Assembly: GCA_026710435.1 (NCBI GenBank)
Contig: JAPOQZ010000188.1
Span: forward strand, 1-64,000
DNA from: a bacterium
GTDB taxonomy: Bacteria; Actinomycetota; Acidimicrobiia; Spongiisociales; Spongiisociaceae
Direction of reading: 5' to 3'
DNA length: 64,000 bases
The notes beneath the pieces are model-generated. The model was given only the letters and a program-made list of their open reading frames with translations, did no database searches and had not been told where the DNA came from. The position numbers and the translations under genes were made by a program. Every line of letters begins with the position of its first letter. Position 1 is the stretch's first letter. Positions 27,395 through 35,760 of the stretch are shown piece after piece.

Positions 27395-28303
27395 TCAATT
27401 CCCCAACATATGGCCGACCATCCCTCTTCTCGCTCGAGGGCTCCACCTGGTCAAGCGAGCAGCGGCGAACCGTACCAACTGATCGAAGATGACGGCCAGC
27501 GAGCAGAAGATGAACACGATCAGAACGATCGAAGCTGTGTCCAGGTAGTAGGAACCACGGCTGATCATGATGTAACCCAGGCCCTGCTGGCTTCCGGACA
27601 ACTCGGCAGCGACGTCGAGTCCCCAGGCGTAGGCAGCCCCGAGCCGGACCGACGAGATGAGATGCGGGGTGATCGCCGGAATGACAACGGTCCGGTAGAT
27701 GCGGAACCGTCGAGCGCCGGCGGTCAGCGCAGCCTTGACGTATATCTGTGGAACGTTCCTCACGGCTTCAAGGGTCGTCAGGCTCAGCAGCAGGAAGATA
27801 CCTATCGCCACCAGCGCGACGAGGCGCACCGCCTCCACCCTGAACCACAGGATCATCAGGAAGATGAAGGCAATGAACGGTACCGGGCGAACCAGATTGT
27901 CGAGGGTGGCTTCGAAGTACCGGCGGACCGTCGGGCTGTAACCGAGTAGGAGACCTACCCCCATCCCGGACACGCCCCCGAACAGCAGCCCGATCAGCAC
28001 GATCCGCAGCGATGTCCACAGAGCGGCGGGCAGGTCGTCCCAGAGCTCTACCCCACTGTTGAAGACGGCTTCCGGCGACGGAAGGTAGACCGCGTCGATC
28101 TGTGTGAACCCCGGATCCGTTGCTGTGAAGAACACTTGAAGAACTCCCGGCAGGCTCTGGGGATCGATCGGCATCTGCCTGGTGAGTAGGAACCACAGCG
28201 CAGCAAGGATCACCGGGACCACGGTGGCATGGGCTATCAGGAGGGACTGCCGGGGGTTTCGCGCCTGGCTGGAGGGCGTTGCCCGACCGGCACCTCTTCC
28301 CAT
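27395..28303 (-). CDS. ABC transporter permease, first copy
   Basis: This 302-residue permease is paralogous to its downstream neighbour. A hydrophobic helix at about residues 20-40 is followed by an extracytoplasmic insert of about 50 residues (VFFTATDPGFTQIDAVYLPS) that is shorter in the neighbour, then six membrane segments and the EAVRNVPQIYVKAALTAGAR coupling loop. ATG 28303 has a good GGAGAGGAACC Shine-Dalgarno. No ABC ATPase gene is present in this operon, so it must share one encoded elsewhere. Confidence 0.87.
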   Translation of the reverse strand: MGRGAGRATPSSQARNPRQSLLIAHATVVPVILAALWFLLTRQMPIDPQSLPGVLQVFFTATDPGFTQIDAVYLPSPEAVFNSGVELWDDLPAALWTSLRIVLIGLLFGGVSGMGVGLLLGYSPTVRRYFEATLDNLVRPVPFIAFIFLMILWFRVEAVRLVALVAIGIFLLLSLTTLEAVRNVPQIYVKAALTAGARRFRIYRTVVIPAITPHLISSVRLGAAYAWGLDVAAELSGSQQGLGYIMISRGSYYLDTASIVLIVFIFCSLAVIFDQLVRFAAARLTRWSPRARRGMVGHMLGN

Positions 28304-28433
28304 ATGGTTCCTCTCCGACGCGAGGAGGATGGTACCCCCTCTCCCCCTAATCGTCACCTACCAGCCCCTTCGACCTCGGTACGAGGTTAGGATCTCGAGA
28401 GGACGGATCCATCCCGGAACAGGAGGAGGGCCG

Positions 28434-28871
28434 ATGAGCCGTCGAATTGTTCTGGGGATGGTCCTCGTGCTGTCTGCTGCATGCGGGGCTGATTCCAACC
28501 CCACCACCACCATCACCACAGCCGCTTCCACCACAACGCAGGCGTCCCCCACGACGCTGCCTCCGACGACAGTGGTGGCGCCTACCGATGGACTGCCCAC
28601 GGACTATCCACCCGAACTGGTCCCACCCGGTGTGACGTCGGTCTACTGGGAGCCGACCGGAGCGGGTACCGACGTCTACTTCGAGTCCTCCGCCGGGTTC
28701 GAGGAGATCATCGACTTCTTCACCAACGCCCTTGAGCCTCCACTTGATGTCAGAACCGAGGACGGTGTCGACCGGGCTATCTGGGTCTACAAGCCCGGCG
28801 TCGAACACATCGCGATCATCCTCGAGTCCGACACGGAAGGTATCCACGTCAAGGTGTCGGGTCTGTTCTGA
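28434..28871 (+). CDS. Small secreted lipoprotein, function unknown
   Basis: This is a 145-residue protein with a signal peptide ending LSAAC (lipidated Cys about residue 17), a Thr/Pro linker (TTTITTAASTTTQASPTT), and a compact domain of about 95 residues beginning YPPELVPPGV. I recognise no family. Alternating strands (GTDVYFES, HIAIILES, GIHVKVSGLF) suggest a small alpha-beta fold. ATG 28434 has an ideal AGGAGGAGGG Shine-Dalgarno. It is divergent from the permeases. Repeat A copy 4 starts two bases past its stop. Confidence 0.7.
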   Translation: MSRRIVLGMVLVLSAACGADSNPTTTITTAASTTTQASPTTLPPTTVVAPTDGLPTDYPPELVPPGVTSVYWEPTGAGTDVYFESSAGFEEIIDFFTNALEPPLDVRTEDGVDRAIWVYKPGVEHIAIILESDTEGIHVKVSGLF

Positions 28872-28873
28872 CC

Positions 28874-28930
28874 TAGGAGGGTGCTGAGCAATCCACCAGC
28901 GGCCTGCCAACCGCCGGCATTATTCCTGCT
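28874..28930 (+). repeat. Repeat A, copy 4 (left half only)
   Basis: It starts with the intact left terminus TAGGAGGGTGCTGA and matches the family, closest to copy 1 (CATTATTCCTG), up to about 28930. The right half is missing and the sequence then becomes unrelated. This is a truncated copy. Confidence 0.85.
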
Positions 28931-29023
28931 GGTAAGGGTTCTTCTTCCCGAACTAGACGAGCAGTTCGACAAGCTGCTCACGTCGCCCAGCAGGGACTTT
29001 TTCGCAGCCCCACCGGAGTCGGT

Positions 29024-29245
29024 CTACCTGCTGGTGGTGGGCGGGTCCGACCATAGCTCCGCAACCTCCGGCGTCGCGTCGGCGATGTCGGACAGATCGA
29101 CAGTCCCGCGGGTGCCGCTCCGGAACTCCACCCAGACGCTCAAACCAGGGCGGGGTTCGACACGGGTGCGCGAGCCGCGCCTTACAGACAGTGATCGGGG
29201 GCGGGTCATTTCTCCCCCTTCTTCTCGACCAGAACCTTCTACCAT
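29024..29245 (-). pseudogene. Short DUF2442-like fragment
   Basis: A 73-codon frame contains LSVWVEFRSGTRGTVDLSDI, close to the LWVRFSDGxEGxVDLSDL core of DUF2442 proteins, which are often linked to toxin-antitoxin loci. The family's C-terminal strand (W-x-x-G-x-D-L-x-P-x-x-L-Y) is absent, and the frame stops early near the truncated repeat A copy 4. No intact DUF4160 partner was found. It may be a decayed gene; a short functional protein cannot be excluded. Confidence 0.35.
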
Positions 29246-29436
29246 CCGTCACACGTCGGACACGGTCACCGACCGCGATGTCATCCGAAAATGACACCAG
29301 AGCCCTCCGAGCAGCCCTTGACGGCTAACGCTGTTCGCTGTATCCGTGCCGGAGCACTGTCGTACTTGTTGGACCGTGGAGTGGCGTCCTTCCGATTGGC
29401 CGTCGACGTACCCCGCGGGGCGGCAACTTGCTCAAA

Positions 29437-29715
29437 TCAGCCGATTCGCGCTTTGATGTCCGCCACGAAGGCGTCTGTCAGATCCTTCCCCTGCTCGATG
29501 AGCAGGGGAAGGATGGTTCGCCGTTGCCAGTTCTGCTGACGTAGCATGCCACGGTCGCAGGTGATTATCAGGTCATACCCGTTTCGCTCCGCTGTGTCTA
29601 GCAACCGTCCGTTGGGTAGTTCTCCCCACCCCATATGGCGGGCTGTGTGAACTGTGTGCTCAGACAGGTGATGACGCAATCGTTCATTGACATTCTTGTC
29701 CAGCAGTATCTTCAC
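29437..29715 (-). CDS. DUF5615 PIN-like protein (probable toxin)
   Basis: This 92-residue protein begins MKILLDKNVNERLRHHL, the usual DUF5615 start with the first acidic residue of a PIN-like active site (LLDxN). HTARHMGWGELPNGRLL and LIITCDRGMLRQQN carry the later Asp residues (TCDRG). The family is predicted to be the ribonuclease of a toxin-antitoxin pair with DUF433. It starts with GTG 29715, 30 bases after the DUF433 gene, in the usual antitoxin-first order. Confidence 0.8.
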   Translation of the reverse strand: MKILLDKNVNERLRHHLSEHTVHTARHMGWGELPNGRLLDTAERNGYDLIITCDRGMLRQQNWQRRTILPLLIEQGKDLTDAFVADIKARIG

Positions 29716-29745
29716 ACCAGCGCTCTTATCGTGTTAGCGCGCCTA

Positions 29746-30219
29746 CTAGTGCCTGACGTGGGCGAGAACGGTCGTGACATGGCCGTCGTCAATCCCAGCC
29801 CACTCGTAGGTAGCCGCGAACTCACTGGCGGAGCGTCCGGCCTTCAAGAAGTTGAACAGCGCTTCAACCCGGATACCGCTACCAGCGAAACTCGGCTCCC
29901 CCCAACGGTTGAGATCCACACCGGGGCAGCCGGTCAGGTCCACGGTCTCCACGGGCGGATTGTCCTTCAGATAGCGGACAGCGAGACGCAGCAGGTCAAC
30001 ATCCATGTGGTACGTGTTGGCGAACTCTTCCACGGTGTGACCGCGGTTCAGCCAATCGACGAGCTGTGACACCTTCATTCGGCAGTTGACGAACGAAGGG
30101 TCGCCGGACACCCGCTCAGGGACGTATTCGACGGCGGGACAGGCCCGCCAGTCGATCATTTCCAAGACCATCGGGCTGCCGGTACAGTTCTCTACCCTAC
30201 TCATTAGGTTAACGCCCAT
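29746..30219 (-). CDS. Tandem DUF433 antitoxin-like protein
   Basis: This 157-residue protein has two DUF433 units. The first (about residues 20-85) reads CPAVEYVPERVSGDPSFVNC, then MKVSQLVDWLNRGHTVEEFA. The second (about 90-150) reads CPGVDLNRWGEPSFAGSGIR, then VEALFNFLKAGRSASEFAAT. Single DUF433 units are about 75 residues and resemble a winged-helix antitoxin that binds DNA and the toxin, so this is a fused dimer. ATG 30219 follows GGAAGGAC. It probably autoregulates the pair. Confidence 0.82.
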   Translation of the reverse strand: MGVNLMSRVENCTGSPMVLEMIDWRACPAVEYVPERVSGDPSFVNCRMKVSQLVDWLNRGHTVEEFANTYHMDVDLLRLAVRYLKDNPPVETVDLTGCPGVDLNRWGEPSFAGSGIRVEALFNFLKAGRSASEFAATYEWAGIDDGHVTTVLAHVRH

Positions 30220-30432
30220 GTGTGTCGTGTCCTTCCCGATGTTCCCTGCCTGGTGCGTTGAGAGACATGTTACAAAGATGCCGCGGGCTACGTAGTTGTC
30301 GTTAGTTGGTGACTGTGTCCGGGATGGGCAATGTCACACGGGCATCGAGTTACGACAAATCCGGGTGCCTGGGGGATGCTCCGAGGAGTCTCGCCGCCGA
30401 CGTATTGAGCGCGCGAGTCCGGTCGATACGCT

Positions 30433-30537
30433 TAGGAGGGTGCTGAACAATGACGATTGCTCGGGCCTGCCGCCCGCCAGCCCAGGCATTTTGCGGGCGG
30501 TTGGCAGGCCGCTGGTGGATTGCTCAGCACCCTCCTA
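30433..30537 (-). repeat. Repeat A, copy 5 (inverted)
   Basis: This 105 bp copy has perfect TA-ended termini, TAGGAGGGTGCTGA / TCAGCACCCTCCTA, in the orientation opposite to copies 1-4. It is the cleanest pair of inverted ends in the window and so the best reference copy. Confidence 0.92.
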
Positions 30538-30556
30538 GCAGCGCCTCCGATGCTTT

Positions 30557-30576
30557 GCCGGGGCTTCGGTCCCGGC
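30557..30576 (-). terminator. Possible terminator of tRNA-Leu
   Basis: A stem of eight pairs (GCCGGGGC / GTCCCGGC on plus, one G-T pair) closes a four-base loop, 35 bases past the tRNA 3' end on the minus strand. No U-run follows it. Confidence 0.35.
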
Positions 30577-30611
30577 CCTCATTGAGCGGCAGACACTTCT
30601 GTGTCTGATGG

Positions 30612-30696
30612 TGTCGGAGAGAGGACTCGAACCTCCACGCCCTGTTAGGGCACTAGGCCCTCAACCTAGCGCGTCTACCAATTCCGCCACTCCGAC
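30612..30696 (-). tRNA. tRNA-Leu (anticodon GAG)
   Basis: The minus strand folds as a class II tRNA. It has acceptor arms GTCGGAG / CTCCGAC with discriminator A, D arm GCGGAATTGGTAGACGCGC, anticodon stem CTAGG / CCTAG around loop TTGAGGG (anticodon GAG), a long variable arm (TGCCCTAACAGGGC), and a T arm with GGTTCGAGTCC. CCA is not encoded. Confidence 0.95.
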
Positions 30697-30771
30697 GGGC
30701 GACCGCTGAGTATACCCGTACCGCGCCTCGACTGGTCAGGAGTGCCGGCACTACCCGATGGGCCGCGGCCC

Positions 30772-31401
30772 TCAGTCGACAGCCAGGTCCGCTATTCGAT
30801 CCAGCACGCCCTGCCGCTCGGCGCCGATCGTGGTGCTGGCGCCGTGGCCTGTGTGGACTACGGTCTCGTCGGGCAGGGTCAGCAGCATGTCCCGGATGCT
30901 GCGCAGGATGGTCGGGTAGTCGCTGAAGCTCCGTGCCGTCGCCCCCGGACCGCCGTTGAACAGGGTGTCGCCCGCGAGCAGGAGGCCGCTCGCCTCGTCC
31001 CGGAAGCAGCACGAACCCGGAGAATGCCCTGGGGTGTGGATCACTCCCAGTTCGTGGCCGGCCACCCTCAGCGTGGTCCCGTTCTCCAAGTCCCGGTCGG
31101 GCTCGGCATCCGGGTAGACCATATCCCACAACATCCGGTCGCCGGGGTGGAGCAGGATCGGAGCATCGACCTCGTCGCGCAATGCCACGGCCGAATTGAT
31201 GTGGTCGTTGTGGCCGTGGGTGAGAACGATGGCCTCCACCCTGCGTCCGGCCGCCGCGTCGACGATCGGAGTGTGATCGTGGGATGCGTCGAACACGAGC
31301 ACCTCGCGGTCGTCTCCCACCAGCCAGATGTTGTTGGTGACCGCCCACTCACCCCCGTCGAGGCGGAAGAACCCGTCAGTCGTTACCAGTTCCAGCGGCA
31401 T
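30772..31401 (-). CDS. MBL-fold hydrolase linked to mycothiol-dependent formaldehyde oxidation
   Basis: This 209-residue metallo-beta-lactamase-fold protein has the metal motif LTHGHNDHIN, further metal residues in HTPGHSPGS and LAGDTLF, and HTGHGASTT near the end. It resembles glyoxalase II-like hydrolases. It follows the mycothiol dehydrogenase after seven bases. In other actinobacteria the same pair occurs (Rv2259-Rv2260 in Mycobacterium tuberculosis), where the hydrolase is thought to act on an S-formylmycothiol-type thioester. That role is inferred here. Confidence 0.87.
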   Translation of the reverse strand: MPLELVTTDGFFRLDGGEWAVTNNIWLVGDDREVLVFDASHDHTPIVDAAAGRRVEAIVLTHGHNDHINSAVALRDEVDAPILLHPGDRMLWDMVYPDAEPDRDLENGTTLRVAGHELGVIHTPGHSPGSCCFRDEASGLLLAGDTLFNGGPGATARSFSDYPTILRSIRDMLLTLPDETVVHTGHGASTTIGAERQGVLDRIADLAVD

Positions 31402-31408
31402 GCGGGTC

Positions 31409-32500
31409 TCAGATGACTACGACGGAGCGGAGCACTTCGCCCCGTTCCATCTTGTGGAAGGCTTCCTCCACATCGCCCAGTCCGATCGTCTCCGAGACGA
31501 AGCGGTCCAGGTCGAGACGCCCCTGGAGGTAGAGGTCGATCAACATGGGAAAGTCCCGCGAGGGCAGGCAGTCGCCGTACCAGCTTGACTTGAGTGCGCC
31601 TCCCCGGCCGAACACCTCCAGGAAGGGCAACTCGATGGTCATGTCAGGTGTCGGCACCCCGACAAGCACCACGGTGCCCGCCAGGTCACGGGCCTCGAAG
31701 GCCTGCCGGTAGACGTGGGGCAGGCCGATCGCATCGATGGTCACGTCCGCTCCGTTGCCGCCGGTCAGCGCCTTGATCCTCTCCACCGGGTCCTCGTTGC
31801 TGGAGTTGACCGTGTGCGTGGCTCCGAACTCCCGTGCCCACTCCAGCTTGCGGTCGTCGATGTCGACTCCAATGATGGTGGACGCTCCGGCCAGCTTCGA
31901 TCCGACGATGGCCCCGTCGCCCACGCCTCCGCAGCCGAAGACCGCCACGCTGTCGCCCCGGCCCACACCGCCGGTGTTGATGGCTGCGCCGATCCCGGCC
32001 ATGACCCCGCAACCCAGCAGACCGGCCACCGCCGGGGAAGCTTCGGGATTGACCTTGGTGCACTGCCCGGCGGCAACGAGGGTTGCCTCGGCGAACGCAC
32101 CGATCCCGAGCGCGGCCGAGAGTTCGGTGCCGTCCTCGAGAGTCATCTTCTGCGCCGCGTTGTGGGTGCTGAAGCAGATGTTGGGCCGGCCCTTGAGACA
32201 GGAGCGGCACTGGCCGCACACCGCCCGCCAGTTGAGGATCACGAAGTCCCCCGGCGCCACCTCGGTGACTCCCGGACCGACCTCATCCACCACCCCGGCC
32301 GCCTCGTGGCCGAGGAAGAACGGGAAGTCGTTGCTGATTCCCCCTTCGCGGTAATGGAGGTCGGTGTGGCACACACCACAAGCCTGGATCCGTACTACGG
32401 CCTCCCCCGGGCCCGGATCGGGAACGATGATGTTCTCGAGCGTCACCGGTTCGCCGACTGCTTTCGACACCACACCCTGTACCGTCCGCGACATTTCCAT
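31409..32500 (-). CDS. mscR: S-(hydroxymethyl)mycothiol dehydrogenase
   Basis: This is a 363-residue zinc-dependent class III-type alcohol dehydrogenase. It oxidises the adduct of formaldehyde with mycothiol, and possibly S-nitrosomycothiol. [16 protein letters not shown] gives the catalytic Cys, [12 protein letters not shown] the catalytic Glu/His region, [15 protein letters not shown] the four structural-zinc Cys, and [11 protein letters not shown] the NAD loop. The C-terminus ([20 protein letters not shown]) is characteristic of the mycothiol enzyme. It is one of the best lineage markers in the window because mycothiol is made by Actinomycetota. Confidence 0.9.
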   Translation of the reverse strand: MEMSRTVQGVVSKAVGEPVTLENIIVPDPGPGEAVVRIQACGVCHTDLHYREGGISNDFPFFLGHEAAGVVDEVGPGVTEVAPGDFVILNWRAVCGQCRSCLKGRPNICFSTHNAAQKMTLEDGTELSAALGIGAFAEATLVAAGQCTKVNPEASPAVAGLLGCGVMAGIGAAINTGGVGRGDSVAVFGCGGVGDGAIVGSKLAGASTIIGVDIDDRKLEWAREFGATHTVNSSNEDPVERIKALTGGNGADVTIDAIGLPHVYRQAFEARDLAGTVVLVGVPTPDMTIELPFLEVFGRGGALKSSWYGDCLPSRDFPMLIDLYLQGRLDLDRFVSETIGLGDVEEAFHKMERGEVLRSVVVI

Positions 32501-32586
32501 CTCCTGTTGTCGCCGTCTGAACTTCTTGCAGCCACGGAAGACGATCCGCGCGGCCTACCGGAAGACTAGTGCAGTCGAGTCGGCTG

Positions 32587-33012
32587 CTAAGGGAAACGGC
32601 GCGCAGCCCGAGCGAGGGAAACCGCCTCCGATCGCCTCGGACGGAAACCTCCTCTGAGGCTGATCACCAGGTGTCTCTTGAGGGTCTGGTTGAGCGGATC
32701 CACTTCGATGCCCAAGGACTCCAAGGCGGCGGCGCCGAGAAGCGGTTCGGCATCGGGTTCGCCGAAGACGATCGTCGCTCCTACAAATGTATCCATGAAC
32801 TCGATCCGGCCGACGGTGACATCCATTCTCACTTCGCTTCCGTCGGCAAGCCCGTAGACCCATTGTCCTTCGGGCTTAAGACCGATGCCCTCAAGATGGG
32901 GACGCGGCACGAGGCAGTCTGTGGCACCGGTGTCGACAAGGAACGTTCCCTCCCAGACACGACTTGGTTCAGCAGGATTCCTTACCGCGGCTTTCGCGTG
33001 GATGAGTCCCAT
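32587..33012 (-). CDS. Retroviral-type (clan AA) aspartic protease family protein
   Basis: This 141-residue single-domain protein has the catalytic motif FLVDTGATDCLVP, the flap-like region LADGSEVRMDVTVGRIEF, and the closing LLGAAALESLGIEVDPLNQ, all typical of prokaryotic clan AA proteases, which dimerise through one Asp per subunit. No signal peptide or fused domain is seen. The C-terminal 28 residues past TLKRH are Arg-rich and not part of the usual fold, so the end may have drifted. An AT-rich promoter-like island lies just upstream. Confidence 0.8.
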   Translation of the reverse strand: MGLIHAKAAVRNPAEPSRVWEGTFLVDTGATDCLVPRPHLEGIGLKPEGQWVYGLADGSEVRMDVTVGRIEFMDTFVGATIVFGEPDAEPLLGAAALESLGIEVDPLNQTLKRHLVISLRGGFRPRRSEAVSLARAARRFP

Positions 33013-33049
33013 TGTGCTCCCAGGTAGTCTACTAGTTGGTTCAAACTAG

Positions 33050-33077
33050 ATTCTAATAGTTAGCAAAATATAGACAA
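33050..33077 (-). promoter_or_regulatory. Putative sigma70-type promoter of the aspartic protease gene
   Basis: On the minus strand TTGTCT and TAGAAT are separated by 16 bases, with the -10 box 38 bases before the ATG at 33012. The surrounding 33036-33077 is strikingly AT-rich for this genome. Confidence 0.5.
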
Positions 33078-33142
33078 CGTAGCTCGGGTCGGCATCCGAG
33101 CGTGCCGACACGGCCGGAGGGGATCTGCGCTGGATTTGCGGC

Positions 33143-33889
33143 TCAGCGAGCACCCAGGAACGCTCGTCGAACCTCCGGATCGGAGAGGAGGTCACCGGCG
33201 GGACCCTCGTAGCTGTTACGGCCTGTTTCGAGAACGTAGCCGCGGTGGCTCGCCTCGAGTCCCTGGCGGGCGTTCTGCTCGATCATCAGCACCGTCAACC
33301 CGATGTCGTGGTTCAGTTGCCGGATGGCTTCGAAGACCTGGCGGGTGACGATCGGAGCGAGACCCGCCGACGGTTCGTCCATCAGCACCAGGCGGGGTTC
33401 GTGCATGAGCGAGCGGCCGATCTCGAGCATCCGCTGCTCCCCTCCCGACATCGTCCCGGCCGCCTGCTTCGAACGTTCAGCCAGCTTCGGGAACAGGTCG
33501 TACACGTAGTCGATGCGTTCCCGCACCCTGATCCTGTCCCGCTCCAGGAACATGCCCAACTCCAGGTTCTCGTACACGGTCATCTGCGGGAACACGCTGC
33601 GCAACTGGGGGACCATGGCCATGCCCGCCGTCCTCAGCGCATCCTCGGGTGCGATACCGGTGATGTCCCGGCCTTCACACAGCACCCGGCCGGAGCGCAC
33701 CTCCGCCAAGCCGTAGATGGCCTTGAACACTGTGGACTTGCCCGCACCGTTGGGGCCGATGACGCAGACGATCTCGCCCCGGGCAACCTCCAGGTTGACA
33801 CCTCTTATAACGTCGTGGCCCGTGTAGTAACCGGCGGTCAGGTCGATCACCTCGAGCAGCATCACCCCGGCGTCGTTCACCGCCGTCAC
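33143..33889 (-). CDS. livF: Branched-chain amino acid-type ABC transporter ATPase LivF
   Basis: This 248-residue ATPase has Walker A GPNGAGKST, signature MSGGEQRML, Walker B RLVLMDEPSAGLAP and the LivF-type end VLETGRNSYEGP. The GTG start at 33889 overlaps the livG stop as GTGA, so it is translated with livG; an ATG nine codons later is the alternative. It pairs with LivG under the LivH/LivM channel. The substrate may be branched-chain amino acids, amides or urea. Confidence 0.9.
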   Translation of the reverse strand: MTAVNDAGVMLLEVIDLTAGYYTGHDVIRGVNLEVARGEIVCVIGPNGAGKSTVFKAIYGLAEVRSGRVLCEGRDITGIAPEDALRTAGMAMVPQLRSVFPQMTVYENLELGMFLERDRIRVRERIDYVYDLFPKLAERSKQAAGTMSGGEQRMLEIGRSLMHEPRLVLMDEPSAGLAPIVTRQVFEAIRQLNHDIGLTVLMIEQNARQGLEASHRGYVLETGRNSYEGPAGDLLSDPEVRRAFLGAR

Positions 33890-34641
33890 CCGGTCTCTCC
33901 CGCTTCGGCGCCGAAGTAGGCCTCGATCACTGCCCGGTTCTCCATGATGTCCCGAGGTGATCCTTCGGCGAGCTTGGCGCCCTGGTCCAGCACCACGACC
34001 CGCTCGCACAGGTCCGCCACGAACTGGACATTGTGTTCCACCAGCAGGATCGCCACCCCCTCGGCGTTGACCGCACGCAGGCGATCCGCGATATCGGCCA
34101 CCATCGTGGGGTTCACGCCTGAGGTGGACTCGTCCAGCAGGATCAGTTTCGGCTCGCTCATCAAGGCCATACCGATCTCCAGCAGGCGCCGCTGACCTCC
34201 GGAGAGATCCCCGGCCCGCTCGTCCCGCATGGGACCGAGCAGCAGGAACTCCAGCAGGGAGTCGACCCTCCTCGTCGTGGCGGGATCGGTCCTCCGGAAG
34301 AGGCCGGCGGCTCCCACCCGACTCCATTGGATGCTCAGTTCCATGTTCTCCGCCACCGACAGGTCCCGGTACACCCGGATGATCTGGAAGGTGCGGGACA
34401 GCCCGAGCCGGGCCACCTCGTGAGGACGGCACCGGGTGATGTCCGTACCGTCGAACTCGATCGATCCGGAGTCGATGGCGGTCACCCGGCTGAGGCAGTC
34501 GAACAGGGTGGTCTTCCCGCTCCCGTTGGGACCGATCAGGCCGACCATCTCGCCTCGACCGACCCTGATGTCAACCCCGTCCACGGCGGTCAGGCCACCG
34601 AACCGCTTCAATATGCCACGGGCCTCCAGGAGGGGGGTCAC
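33886..34641 (-). CDS. livG: Branched-chain amino acid-type ABC transporter ATPase LivG
   Basis: This 251-residue ATPase has Walker A GPNGSGKTT, the LivG-type RTFQIIRVYRDLSVAENM, signature LSGGQRRLLEIG and Walker B KLILLDESTSGVNP, where Ser replaces the usual Pro of DEP; GVNP is the LivG marker. GTG 34641 overlaps the livM stop as GTGA. Confidence 0.9.
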   Translation of the reverse strand: MTPLLEARGILKRFGGLTAVDGVDIRVGRGEMVGLIGPNGSGKTTLFDCLSRVTAIDSGSIEFDGTDITRCRPHEVARLGLSRTFQIIRVYRDLSVAENMELSIQWSRVGAAGLFRRTDPATTRRVDSLLEFLLLGPMRDERAGDLSGGQRRLLEIGMALMSEPKLILLDESTSGVNPTMVADIADRLRAVNAEGVAILLVEHNVQFVADLCERVVVLDQGAKLAEGSPRDIMENRAVIEAYFGAEAGETG

Positions 34642-35696
34642 GGGTCCCCTCCCGCACCGTCGCCATGGGTCTTGCGGCCCCGGCGCCGACGCCAGAGTTC
34701 GATCATCGAGGTCCCGCGGGTGTCGAACCTCCCCACCAACCCCCTCGGAAGGTAGAGCACGATCACGATCAGCAGGGCCCCTTGCGCGATCAGGTGGTAG
34801 TCGAGCAGATGGGACCAGAGCAGTTCGCGCAGCCAGAAGAGCAGCACCGTCCCGACCAGGGGCCCCGCCACCGTACCCAGCCCACCCAGCATGGTCCCCA
34901 TGACCGCGTCGACGGTACGCACCTCCACGAAGGCTATATCGGGATCCACGAATGTGTTCTGGAATGCCCAGAGCCCTCCGAACAGCCCGGTGGAGAACCC
35001 GGCGAAGCTGAACACCATGACCTTGAGTCGGGTGGTGTCGATGCCGCGCATCTCCGCTCCGATCTCGTCCTCCCGGATCGCTACCAGTGCAGCGCCGAAA
35101 CGGGTACCGCGGAGCCACCAGGTGAACGCCACCAGAACGGCCACCAATCCCAGCTCTATGTAGTAGAAGAGTGGCCGGTTGAGGTAGGGGGGCAACGTGA
35201 GGCCTACCCCTCCCCCGGTCAAGCCTCCCCACACCCGCACGATCTCGCGCACAGCCACGAACGTGCCGAGCATGGCAATCGAGAAGTAGGGTCCTTTCAG
35301 CCGCATCGTCGCCCGGCCGATGACCGCGGCCAGCACCCCTGCCACCAGGGCGCCCAGCACCACGGCAGGCAGGGCCGGCCACCCGATCTGCAGCCCGTTG
35401 CTCTGCAGCGACATCAGGATGGCGGTGGTGTAGGCGCCGATCCCGAACCAGGCGGCATGGCCGAAATCTACGTACCCGGTGAACCCTCCGGTCAGGTTCC
35501 AGTTCACCGCCACCCCGACTGCTGTGAACATCAGCGTCAGGGTGAACAGCCTCGCGTCGTTGACGCCGGGAAGCAGCGGCACGCACAGCAGCACAGCCAG
35601 GATTGCCACCGCCACGATCCGGGCCATCCGCCGTGCGGCCTGGCCCGCTCGAAGATTCTCGCCGCCGCCCCGGTCCTTCGACATCGTCCTGTTCAT
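34638..35696 (-). CDS. livM: Branched-chain amino acid-type ABC permease LivM
   Basis: This 352-residue permease has about eight or nine membrane segments. It contains the family pattern TGGFTGYVDFGHAAWFGIGA and the coupling loop ALVAIREDEIGAEMRGIDTT. The tail is basic (RRRRGRKTHG). ATG 35696 lies 64 bases after the SBP-LivH gene. It should dimerise with the LivH half of that fusion. Confidence 0.9.
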   Translation of the reverse strand: MNRTMSKDRGGGENLRAGQAARRMARIVAVAILAVLLCVPLLPGVNDARLFTLTLMFTAVGVAVNWNLTGGFTGYVDFGHAAWFGIGAYTTAILMSLQSNGLQIGWPALPAVVLGALVAGVLAAVIGRATMRLKGPYFSIAMLGTFVAVREIVRVWGGLTGGGVGLTLPPYLNRPLFYYIELGLVAVLVAFTWWLRGTRFGAALVAIREDEIGAEMRGIDTTRLKVMVFSFAGFSTGLFGGLWAFQNTFVDPDIAFVEVRTVDAVMGTMLGGLGTVAGPLVGTVLLFWLRELLWSHLLDYHLIAQGALLIVIVLYLPRGLVGRFDTRGTSMIELWRRRRGRKTHGDGAGGDP

Positions 35697-35760
35697 CGGC
35701 CGGCCGTTCGCCCTAGTCCTGCCCCGGGCGGGCGCGGAAGCGGCACCGAACCCGTCCTGA

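Larger units (their letters stand above)
30220..30611. other. Intergenic stretch between DUF433 gene and tRNA
   Basis: No gene is supported here. It holds the presumed promoter of the toxin-antitoxin pair near 30220-30300, repeat A copy 5 at 30433-30537, and a hairpin at 30557-30576 past the tRNA. Confidence 0.5.
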
